Source of the DNA: UBA1715 sp036752345 | GTDB taxonomy: Bacteria; Bacteroidota; Bacteroidia; Bacteroidales; UBA1715 | Assembly (NCBI GenBank): GCA_036752345.1 | Contig: DAIOSV010000055.1 | Location: 1 to 7,996 of the forward strand | Reading direction: 5' to 3' | DNA: 7,996 bases | Part shown: positions 1 through 5,836 of the stretch, one piece after another | Layout of the letters: every line of letters begins with the position of its first letter | How positions within the stretch are numbered: position 1 is the stretch's first letter | Notes under the pieces: model-generated | Database searches by the model: none | What the model was told of the DNA's origin: nothing | What the model saw: the letters and a program-made list of their open reading frames with translations, nothing else | Made by a program: the position numbers and the translations under genes

Positions 1-209
1 ACTTTAAAATTGATATCCTTAAGTGCCCACACGTATTCACTCGAAGCTTTTTTTGCACGGTCATTTACATCTCCCACACGCAAATACGGATCTTCTTTCC
101 GCAAAACATTTATAGTCCACCATCGAGTAAGGTCATCACTCAACGTCTGCGTACTCACAAGCCCTAGACGATATTGTTTGCTTATATTTTCGAATTCAAG
201 AACAGTCAT
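1..209 (-). CDS. wzt: ABC transporter ATP-binding protein, polysaccharide export (Wzt type), N-terminal fragment
   Basis: This is the first 69 codons of an ATPase that would energise export of a lipid-linked polysaccharide across the inner membrane together with the Wzm permease encoded just upstream. I translated it by hand from the ATG at 209-207; the frame stays open to the window edge. The N-terminus carries MTVLEFENISKQYRLG, then an RWW motif (residues 29-31), KEDPYLRVGDVNDR (38-51) and SEYVWALKDINF (57-68). This long insertion before the first strand and the conserved EYVWALKDI are typical of Wzt/TagH-like ATPases, and the Walker A motif should follow 15-20 residues beyond the window. 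The start lies 5 nt after the stop of the four-helix-bundle gene, so it is probably in one operon with it and wzm. The substrate and any C-terminal carbohydrate-binding domain cannot be seen. Confidence 0.85.
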   Translation of the reverse strand, partial: MTVLEFENISKQYRLGLVSTQTLSDDLTRWWTINVLRKEDPYLRVGDVNDRAKKASSEYVWALKDINFK

Positions 210-244
210 ACTGGTTATTGGCAATTAGTTATTGGCTTTTGGCG
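210..244. repeat. 7-bp period repeat array, left flank of the four-helix-bundle gene
   Basis: Read on the plus strand, this stretch divides into five consecutive heptamers, four of which (217-244) fit the consensus WTTRGYN closely; the first (210-216) is degenerate. Examples are attggca (217-223) and attggct (231-237). The array encodes the last residues and the stop codon of the four-helix-bundle protein on the minus strand. It is the inverted counterpart of the array at 614-655, and the two share a perfect 12-bp inverted match (217-228 with 630-641). Confidence 0.7.
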
Positions 245-589
245 CAACTTAGAAATAAAAACATTTAAACGTTTTTGTATTATTTGCAAGTTACTTATTA
301 ATTTATCTTTTACCGATTCATCTATGTATCCTATAGAAAAAGCAATTTCTATTTGCGTCTCTATTTCAAACGATGAACCGATAGCTATTTCTAAAAAATG
401 AGCAAAGTCTATATCGGAATTCCGTGATGCTCCTTCCGCAATATTTGATGCAATGGAAACAGCAGCACGATTCATTTGATTAGACAATCCATATTGCTCC
501 ATTTTAGGGAAAGAAGTTGTCATTTCGTAAATAGTCTTTACAAAACTCATTGAATCATTCCAAACATCATATTTTCTAAAATTCCTCAT
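215..589 (-). CDS. Four helix bundle protein (S23 / 23S rRNA-intervening-sequence protein family)
   Basis: A 124-aa member of the family of small all-helical proteins first noticed as ORFs inside intervening sequences of 23S rRNA genes; the molecular function is not established. Family hallmarks seen here are the start MRNFRKYDVW, the central SNIAEGASR (residues 48-56) and the conserved IAIGSSFEIE stretch (68-77), followed by two more predicted helices. I chose the ATG at 589 because the family normally begins with this [R/N]-[F/H]-[R/K]-[K/D]-[Y/L]-x-VW segment. The longer reading from a TTG at 619 would start inside a repeat array. The gene lies between wzm and wzt, and its stop is 5 nt before the wzt start. 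Its last residues are encoded by the 7-bp repeats, so the C-terminal tail is probably not functionally constrained. There is no rRNA sequence around it. Family assignment is firm; the role is unknown. Confidence 0.88.
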   Translation of the reverse strand: MRNFRKYDVWNDSMSFVKTIYEMTTSFPKMEQYGLSNQMNRAAVSIASNIAEGASRNSDIDFAHFLEIAIGSSFEIETQIEIAFSIGYIDESVKDKLISNLQIIQKRLNVFISKLRQKPITNCQ

Positions 590-613
590 ATACTTATCAT
601 TGTTACTATCCCT

Positions 614-655
614 TGTCAATTGCTAAAAGCTAATTGCCAATCGCTAGACGCTAAA
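614..655. repeat. 7-bp period repeat array, right flank of the four-helix-bundle gene
   Basis: On the minus strand this stretch is six exact-length heptamers with consensus WYTRGCR, such as tttagcg (655-649), attggca (641-635) and tttagca (627-621). The first heptamer contains the wzm stop codon (TAG, 653-651), so the array starts right at the end of wzm. The orientation is opposite to the array at 210-244, so the pair brackets the four-helix-bundle gene as inverted repeats. Confidence 0.75.
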
Positions 656-1505
656 CAGTGTCCATAAAACTTCTCTGAACTTTATTAAACACGGCTATAC
701 CCAACGCGAGTAATACAATCATAAAACAGAAACTATATGCTATATAGCTCCAGTCAAAAGTACCAACGCCTAATGCACCGTACTTGAATGCTTCTATAAT
801 AGAGGTGATAGGATTCAAAAGCATAAGTGCACGCATTTTTTCACTGGTAATGGTACTTAATGGGTAAATAACCGGCGTAGCGTACATCCATAGCTGAACA
901 ATGAAGGTAAAAAGAACGGTTAAATCTCGATATTTGGTTGTGAGAGATGATATAATAATACCAAAACCTAATGCGATGCCTGCCAACATTAAAATGAGTA
1001 GCGGGAACAAGCAGAAATACCAATTGGGAGCAACGGCAACACCTTTGGCTATATAATAGATGTATACAATTACAAACAATATAAATTGAATAAACATCTT
1101 TATTAGGTTCGAGACCACCGTTGACAACGGTACCACAAGTCGTGGAAAATACACTTTTCCAAACATGCTTTGATTGGCAACAAACGTATTGGAAGTTTTA
1201 TTCAAACAATCGGAAAAATACTGCCAGCAAAGGATTCCCGCCATATAAAACAATGCTTGTGGCAAACCATCGGTGCTGATTCCTGCAATTCCTCCAAAAA
1301 CAACCATGTACATTACCGTGGTGAGTGCTGGTTGTATAAAAAACCAAAGAGGTCCTAAAATTGTTTGCTTATATGAGGTAATAATGTCGCGTTTCACAAA
1401 CATCGTGAACAAGTCACGATATTGCCATATTTCACGCAGATTTATGTCAAATAATCCATTCCGCGACTTTATAACAGTAGTCCACTTTTCTTCCCTTGTT
1501 TCCAA
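651..1505 (-). CDS. wzm: ABC transporter permease, polysaccharide/polyol-phosphate export (Wzm type, ABC2 family)
   Basis: A 284-aa inner-membrane permease that would form the channel of an ABC-dependent exporter for lipid-linked O-antigen or a similar polysaccharide, with Wzt as the ATPase. The N-terminus has the family segment LFDINLREIWQYRDLFTMFV (18-37) followed by KRD and YKQTILGPLWF (45-55), typical of Wzm. About six hydrophobic segments follow, roughly at 50-75, 84-100, 122-152, 163-188, 193-215 and 250-272. The conserved GKVYFPRLVVP lies between the second and third. The length is normal for the family. No ATG lies upstream in frame before a stop at 1520-1518, and the conserved KWTTVI N-terminus needs the TTG at 1505, so a TTG start is used. 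The start codon overlaps a copy of the decamer attggcaatt that also occurs in the repeats near 220 and 637. The next gene downstream is the four-helix-bundle gene, then wzt, a probable operon. Confidence 0.88.
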   Translation of the reverse strand: METREEKWTTVIKSRNGLFDINLREIWQYRDLFTMFVKRDIITSYKQTILGPLWFFIQPALTTVMYMVVFGGIAGISTDGLPQALFYMAGILCWQYFSDCLNKTSNTFVANQSMFGKVYFPRLVVPLSTVVSNLIKMFIQFILFVIVYIYYIAKGVAVAPNWYFCLFPLLILMLAGIALGFGIIISSLTTKYRDLTVLFTFIVQLWMYATPVIYPLSTITSEKMRALMLLNPITSIIEAFKYGALGVGTFDWSYIAYSFCFMIVLLALGIAVFNKVQRSFMDTV

Positions 1506-1615
1506 ATTGCCAATATTTTAGCTTTAAAATCGTAAAGATATCAAAAATTTTAAAACGTGCCTTCACCTGTCTACAGATTTTAAGGGGAAATTTTTCGCAA
1601 CAACAGATTGACGCA

Positions 1616-1664
1616 ACGTTATTCGTTCCACGTACTACGTTAAACGTAAAACGTTCGACGTCTC
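1616..1664. repeat. Heptanucleotide array with an ACGTNNN period
   Basis: ACGT occurs at 1616, 1630, 1637, 1644, 1651 and 1658. The last five are spaced exactly 7 bp, and the missing position at 1623 reads TCGT. The result is seven consecutive heptamers with a self-complementary core and a variable three-base spacer. It lies between wzm and the GxxExxY gene, outside any supported reading frame. It has the same period as the arrays flanking the four-helix-bundle gene but a different core sequence. Confidence 0.7.
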
Positions 1665-1688
1665 TACATTTAACCAACTAACAAACTG

Positions 1689-1790
1689 ACCAATATCACC
1701 TAACCACAGATGACACAGATATATCGTTTCGTATTGTATTTCTCTTTCTTCAATTCCTTTTCTTCTGTAGAAATCGATGTAATCTGTGGT
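1689..1790. repeat. Single copy of the AATCTGTGGT-ended repeat, downstream of the GxxExxY gene
   Basis: The first 32 bp (1689-1720) are identical to 2272-2303 on the other side of the GxxExxY gene. The core runs from ACCACAGAT (1703-1711) to AATCTGTGGT (1781-1790), so its ends are inverted repeats of each other. The interior matches the type B units of the tandem array (shared block tctctttcttcaattcc). Another partial end, accacggat, follows at 1796-1804, reaching the stop codon of the GxxExxY gene. Confidence 0.8.
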
Positions 1791-1804
1791 AAAAAACCAC
1801 GGAT

Positions 1805-2191
1805 TTAGTTTGCATATCTTTCAAACTTCAATGATGTTTCTCCAAAATTGACAAGTATGCCATATTTCAAATTTGTTGCATGTAAATAATTTATGATTTG
1901 AGCACGATTTAAATCTGTCAATTGCTGAACTGCTTTCAGTTCTATAACATATGATTCACAACAAATAAAATCCGGTTGAAAAACATGTTGTAATTCTTCT
2001 TGTTTATAAACTATTTTCATTATTGGTTCTCGCTCGAATGAAATACCACGATGGCGTAATTCAATTTCTAAAGCATCTTGATAAACCTTTTCTGTAAATC
2101 CAACCCCTAATACTGCATGAACTTCCATACATGCCCCTATAATGGCATACGAGTTCTTATCTTTTTCTCGGTGTTCCTCTAATAAATTCAT
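1805..2191 (-). CDS. GxxExxY protein (PDDEXK_3 nuclease-like family)
   Basis: A 128-aa protein of the GxxExxY family, a PD-(D/E)XK nuclease-like fold with no confirmed biological role. The naming motif is at G31-x-x-E34-x-x-Y37, in the context GVGFTEKVYQDALEIEL. The nuclease-like core follows: D74 in FQPDF, then E84-L-K86 in YVIELKAV, then the usual RAQIINYLHATNLKYGILVNFG segment (starting near residue 96) that ends the domain. The full family length is present and the catalytic-type residues look intact. I chose the ATG at 2191; a longer reading from a TTG at 2212 would begin inside a likely promoter box. The gene stands alone, bracketed by direct copies of a 32-bp repeat (1689-1720 and 2272-2303) and by the 106-bp repeat family. 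An enzymatic nuclease activity is inferred from the fold only. Confidence 0.88.
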   Translation of the reverse strand: MNLLEEHREKDKNSYAIIGACMEVHAVLGVGFTEKVYQDALEIELRHRGISFEREPIMKIVYKQEELQHVFQPDFICCESYVIELKAVQQLTDLNRAQIINYLHATNLKYGILVNFGETSLKFERYAN

Positions 2192-2209
2192 AATGCGGCT
2201 TTTTTTTTG

Positions 2210-2217
2210 CAAAAATA
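2210..2217 (-). promoter_or_regulatory. Candidate -7 promoter box for the GxxExxY gene
   Basis: On the minus strand this reads TATTTTTG, a full match to the Bacteroidota -7 consensus TAnnTTTG, and it continues with CA. It lies 18 bp before the ATG at 2191, which implies a very short leader. I see no convincing -33 TTTG at the expected distance, so this is a partial match only. Confidence 0.4.
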
Positions 2218-2260
2218 AAGCAATTCAACAACATATTAGCTCACAGAACAGAACTTTTCA

Positions 2261-2896
2261 ACCACAGATTAACCAATATCACCTAACCACAGATGACACA
2301 GATTGACACAGATTTTTAGTTAGTATTATATTTTCTCTTTTTATAATCCTTTTTTTCTGTGAAAATCGGTGCAATCTGTGGTAAATAATAAAAACCAAAA
2401 TAGACTGATTCGCACAAATTTTTAGTTTCGTGCTGTGCTTTCTCTTTCTTCAATTCCTTTTTTCTGTGAAAATCGGTGCAATCTGTGGTAAATAATAAAA
2501 NNNNNNNNNNNNNNNNNNNNNNNNNNNNNNNNNNNNNNNNNNNNNNNNNNNNNNNNNNNNNNNNNNNNNNNNNNNNNNNNNNNNNNNNNNNNNNNNNNNN
2601 GATTCGCACAAATTTTTAGTTTTGTGCTGTGTTTTCTCTTTCTTCAATTCCTTTTTTCGGTGAAAATCGGTGCAATCTGTGGTAAATAATAAAACCAAAA
2701 CAGACTGATTCGCACAGATTTTTAGTTAGTATTATATTTTCTCTTTTTACAATCCTTTTTTTTCTGTAAAAATCCGTGGAATCTGTGGTAAATAATAAAA
2801 ACCAAAATAGACCGATTCGCACAAATTTTTAGTTTTGTGCTGTGTTTTCTCTTTCTTCAATTCCTTTTTTCGGTGAAAATCGGTGCAATCTGTGGT
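2261..2896. repeat. Tandem array of ~106-bp repeat units, two alternating types, interrupted by an assembly gap
   Basis: After two partial ends (ACCACAGATT at 2261-2270, ACCACAGAT at 2286-2294), units begin at 2301, 2407, 2601, 2707 and 2814. Each starts with a GATT(c/g)..CACA motif and contains AATCTGTGGT (2373, 2480, 2674, 2780, 2887). Complete units measure 106, 106 and 107 bp. Units at 2301 and 2707 share one interior (type A, tagttagtattatattttc). Units at 2407, 2601 and 2814 share another (type B, containing ctttcttcaattcc). The first 86 bp of the units at 2601 and 2814 are identical. Each unit can fold imperfectly because CTGTGAAAATCxGTG..AATCTGTGGT mirrors the ACCACAGATT..ACACAGATTTTT end. 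Open frames across the array look like translated repeats rather than genes. Confidence 0.9.
2501..2600. other. Assembly gap (100 N) inside the tandem repeat array
   Basis: Exactly 100 N, a usual placeholder length for a scaffold join of unknown size. The sequence stops near the end of one type B unit (2500) and resumes exactly at the first base of another type B unit (2601). The gap is therefore explained by a repeat that short reads could not span. Confidence 0.95.
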
Positions 2897-2909
2897 AAAA
2901 AATTATTCT

Positions 2910-5684
2910 CTATCTTATTTTCTCTTTCAAGAACTTCGCTGTATACGATTCCTTGCATGAGAGCAAATCTTCGGGTTTTCCGGCAAATACCACATTGCCG
3001 CCTTTTTCCCCGCCTTCGGGACCCATGTCTATCACCCAATCTGCGCATTTTATTACATCAAGATTGTGTTCTATTACCACAACGGTGTGACCATGTGCCA
3101 ATAAGCGATTGAATGAATCCATGAGTTTTCGTATATCGTGAAAATGAAGACCCGTGGTTGGTTCGTCAAAAATAAACAGACTCTTGTCTTTGCTGTCTTT
3201 GCTTAAGAATGTGGCTAATTTTATACGTTGCAATTCTCCTCCGGAAAATGTGCTTGAAGATTGTCCAAGTGCAACATACCCAAGCCCCACGTCCTGCAAT
3301 GGCTGCAAACGGTCAACAATGCGTCGAGGCAATGTGGCTGTATCTCCTTTGAAAAACTCAATAGCTTCATCAACGCTCATTTCAAGCACGTCTGCTATGG
3401 ATTTTCCACGATAGAGAATTTCCAAAACCTCGTTTTTGTATCGCTTGCCGTGGCATTCTTCACACACAAGTTCCACATCGGCCATAAACTGCATTTCAAC
3501 CTTAATAATACCGTCGCCCTTACACTCTTCACAACGACCACCTTCGGTGTTAAACGAAAAATGCGATGGCTTAAAACCTTGTAGTTGTGCAGATTTTTGT
3601 TCGGCAAATAGCGCTCGTATATCGTCAAATGCCTTGCTATACGTAACCGGATTGGAACGTGTTGATCTTCCTATAGGATTTTGATCGACAAACTCCACTG
3701 AGGCAATGCCAGAAACGCCGGTAACACTATCACAATCGCCGAATGAAACGCCCCCTTCTCCCAACGCAAGTTGTACTCCCGGATATAATATTGTATCAAT
3801 GAGCGATGATTTACCCGAACCGGAAACGCCGGTAACCACAGTAAACACGCCCAATGGTATTTGCACCGTAATATTTTTAAGGTTGTTCTCTCTTGCTCCC
3901 GTAATTGTTATACTTCGTTTCCACGGACGGCGAATGGTTGGAATTTCAATTGATTTTCTTCCGGTTAAATAATCGGCAGTTAAAGAAGTTCCTTTTTTGA
4001 CCAATTCTTTCATTGTTCCTTGAAAAACAACTTCACCACCATGTATTCCGGCATTCGGACCAATATCTATAATACTATCGGCCGCACGCATAATTTCTTC
4101 GTCATGCTCCACCACAACAACCGTGTTCCCCAGTCTTTGTAACTGCTTCAACACATTGATGAGTTTTTGCGTATCGCGAGGATGCAACCCAATACTTGGT
4201 TCATCTAAAATATATAAAGAGCCGACCAAATTACTGCCAAGCGATGTTGCTAGATTTATTCGCTGCGATTCTCCTCCCGAAAGGGATTTTGACAAACGGT
4301 TTAAAGTAAGATAATCCAACCCAACCTCATCAAGAAATCGCAGACGAGTTTTTATTTCCACCAATAAGCGCTCAGAAACCGATTTTTCATATTCGCGTAA
4401 CTCTATCGTATCAAAAAATGTACGTAACCATGATACTGGTTTGTCAACAATATCGAGAATGGTCATGCCGGCAACTTTCACATAAAATGCTTCTTTTTTG
4501 AGTCGCGCACCATGACACTCGGTACACGTTGTTTTGCCACGATAGCGAGACAACATGACACGATATTGAATCTTATAAAGATTATGTTCCACCATCGAAA
4601 AGAAATCGTGTATGCCACCGAAATATTTATTCCCGCTCCACAATAGTTCTTTTTGTTCGTTGGTTAATTCGCTATATGGTTTATGAATAGGGAATCCGAA
4701 TTTGCTCGCATTCATCACCAACTGATTCTTCCATTCACTCATTTTTTCACCTTTCCAACAGGCAACGGCATCTTCCCAAACGGAAAGTTTTTTGTCGGGA
4801 ATAACTTTATTGGGGTCTATGCCAATAATTTTACCAAACCCTTCGCACGTAGGACACGCGCCGAGTGGATTATTGAAGTCAAACATATACACCGAAGGTT
4901 CCTCAAACGTCATTCCATCGGCTTCAAAACGATTTGAAAACTCATACTGTTGCATGCCATTTGATTCTTCCACCCAAACGGTACAGGTTTCATCTCCATT
5001 TTGAAAAGCGGTTTGAACCGAATCCGCAATACGTCCGCGTTGGTTTTCATCAGGAATAAATCTATCAATCAACAACGATACGTTTCCCTTTTTCTGTTGT
5101 TTTATATGCGCTTCGGTTATGTCAGAAAAACGAACAATAGCACCGTCTATCAACAAACGATTGAATCCTTGTTTTTCAAGGCTATCCAAGTATTTTGGTT
5201 CATTCAAATCGAATAACAACGGAGTCGTTATATAGCACTTTTTGCCAATTTGTTTCATGACAAAAACGACCACGTCATCAATAGAATAATGCTTAACCTC
5301 ACTCCCGGAAATTGGAGAATAGGTTTTGCCTATGCGAGCATACAATAATTTTATATAATCGTAAATTTCAGTTGATGTACCAACCGTAGAACGAGGATTT
5401 ACGGCATTAACCTTCTGCTCTATTGCAATTGCAGGAGGAATACCGGTAATAGATTCGACCTCCGGTTTTTGAATTTTTCCTAAAAACTGGCGTGCGTATG
5501 ACGAAAGACTCTCAACATAGCGCCGTTGTCCCTCAGCATAAATAGTATCAAATGCCAATGATGATTTTCCCGAACCCGAAACACCCGTAACAACAACAAA
5601 GCTGTTTCTGTCTATGGCAACATTTATTTTTTTTAGATTATGAACCGAAGCTCCCTTTACGACTATTTGCTGATCACTCATCAT
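2910..5684 (-). CDS. uvrA: Excinuclease ABC subunit A (UvrA)
   Basis: A 924-aa DNA-damage sensor ATPase of nucleotide excision repair, which loads UvrB at bulky lesions. Two ABC ATPase halves are complete: Walker A GVSGSGKS at 34-41 and again at 619-626, signatures LSGGESQ (468-474) and FSGGELQ (813-819), and Walker B ILDEPSIGLHPRD and IFDEPTTGLHFHD. The C-terminal zinc finger C718-x2-C721-x19-C741-x2-C744 is intact. The N-terminal zinc module is half missing: C277-x2-C280 is present, but the partner positions are F253 and D256, in FEAD, where Escherichia coli has Cys. I recall the same loss in other Bacteroidota UvrA proteins, so it is probably lineage-wide. The length is close to family norm. 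The start is the first of two adjacent ATGs (5684; the other is at 5681). It is monocistronic as far as seen, and its stop is 13 bp from the repeat array. Confidence 0.97.
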   Translation of the reverse strand: MMSDQQIVVKGASVHNLKKINVAIDRNSFVVVTGVSGSGKSSLAFDTIYAEGQRRYVESLSSYARQFLGKIQKPEVESITGIPPAIAIEQKVNAVNPRSTVGTSTEIYDYIKLLYARIGKTYSPISGSEVKHYSIDDVVVFVMKQIGKKCYITTPLLFDLNEPKYLDSLEKQGFNRLLIDGAIVRFSDITEAHIKQQKKGNVSLLIDRFIPDENQRGRIADSVQTAFQNGDETCTVWVEESNGMQQYEFSNRFEADGMTFEEPSVYMFDFNNPLGACPTCEGFGKIIGIDPNKVIPDKKLSVWEDAVACWKGEKMSEWKNQLVMNASKFGFPIHKPYSELTNEQKELLWSGNKYFGGIHDFFSMVEHNLYKIQYRVMLSRYRGKTTCTECHGARLKKEAFYVKVAGMTILDIVDKPVSWLRTFFDTIELREYEKSVSERLLVEIKTRLRFLDEVGLDYLTLNRLSKSLSGGESQRINLATSLGSNLVGSLYILDEPSIGLHPRDTQKLINVLKQLQRLGNTVVVVEHDEEIMRAADSIIDIGPNAGIHGGEVVFQGTMKELVKKGTSLTADYLTGRKSIEIPTIRRPWKRSITITGARENNLKNITVQIPLGVFTVVTGVSGSGKSSLIDTILYPGVQLALGEGGVSFGDCDSVTGVSGIASVEFVDQNPIGRSTRSNPVTYSKAFDDIRALFAEQKSAQLQGFKPSHFSFNTEGGRCEECKGDGIIKVEMQFMADVELVCEECHGKRYKNEVLEILYRGKSIADVLEMSVDEAIEFFKGDTATLPRRIVDRLQPLQDVGLGYVALGQSSSTFSGGELQRIKLATFLSKDSKDKSLFIFDEPTTGLHFHDIRKLMDSFNRLLAHGHTVVVIEHNLDVIKCADWVIDMGPEGGEKGGNVVFAGKPEDLLSCKESYTAKFLKEKIR

Positions 5685-5701
5685 TGTAGATTATTCCACT
5701 G

Positions 5702-5709
5702 CAAAAATA
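5702..5709 (-). promoter_or_regulatory. Candidate -7 promoter box for uvrA
   Basis: On the minus strand this reads TATTTTTG followed by CAG, matching the Bacteroidota -7 consensus TAnnTTTG. It lies 17 bp before the uvrA ATG, so the leader would be about 10 nt. No clear -33 TTTG is seen at 19-21 bp upstream. I looked for an SOS-type operator in this intergenic region and did not recognise one. Confidence 0.45.
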
Positions 5710-5729
5710 ATTTTTATTACGTGTATATG

Positions 5730-5760
5730 ATTGTTTTTTAAATCAATTTTTTTATATTTG
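5730..5760 (+). promoter_or_regulatory. Bacteroidota-type promoter for the sigma factor gene
   Basis: The -7 box TATATTTG (5753-5760) matches TAnnTTTG fully, and ATTG (5730-5733) is a three-of-four match to the -33 TTTG with a 19-bp spacer, the usual distance. Transcription would begin near 5765, leaving about 70 nt of leader before the ATG at 5837. It points away from uvrA and lies about 20 bp from the uvrA -7 box, so the two promoters are back to back. Confidence 0.65.
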
Positions 5761-5836
5761 TGCTGAACAATAAAAAATTCTGCCTATAGGATATCTCTAC
5801 TTTTCACAACAATGTCGAATCTTAAAATGATTTATT

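Noticed and set aside
10..228. Plus-strand frame opposite the start of wzt
   Set aside because: The minus strand in the same place encodes a clear Wzt N-terminus; the plus frame is a shadow.
590..619. Ten-residue longer N-terminus of the four-helix-bundle protein from TTG at 619
   Set aside because: The start codon lies in the heptamer array and the family begins at the MRNF residues, so the ATG at 589 is preferred.
210..655. 23S rRNA intervening sequence
   Set aside because: The protein family fits, but the flanks are ABC transporter genes, not rRNA.
1447..1677. Open frame overlapping the wzm start on the minus strand
   Set aside because: It is in a different frame from wzm, runs through the ACGT heptamers, and shows no family signature.
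2192..2212. Seven-residue longer N-terminus of the GxxExxY protein from TTG at 2212
   Set aside because: It would start inside the TATTTTTG promoter-like box and is not needed for the family alignment.
1689..2303. Insertion sequence around the GxxExxY gene
   Set aside because: There is no transposase; the encoded protein is not a known transposase and the repeats are direct rather than terminal inverted around the gene.
2316..2822. Open frames on the minus strand across the repeats (peptides such as LFTTDCTDFHRKKEL)
   Set aside because: They are translations of the tandem repeat, repeat the same peptide in each unit, run through the N gap, and resemble no protein family; such frames are commonly over-annotated.
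2261..2896. CRISPR array
   Set aside because: Units are about 106 bp with no short constant repeat separated by unique spacers, the interiors repeat as well, and no cas gene is present.
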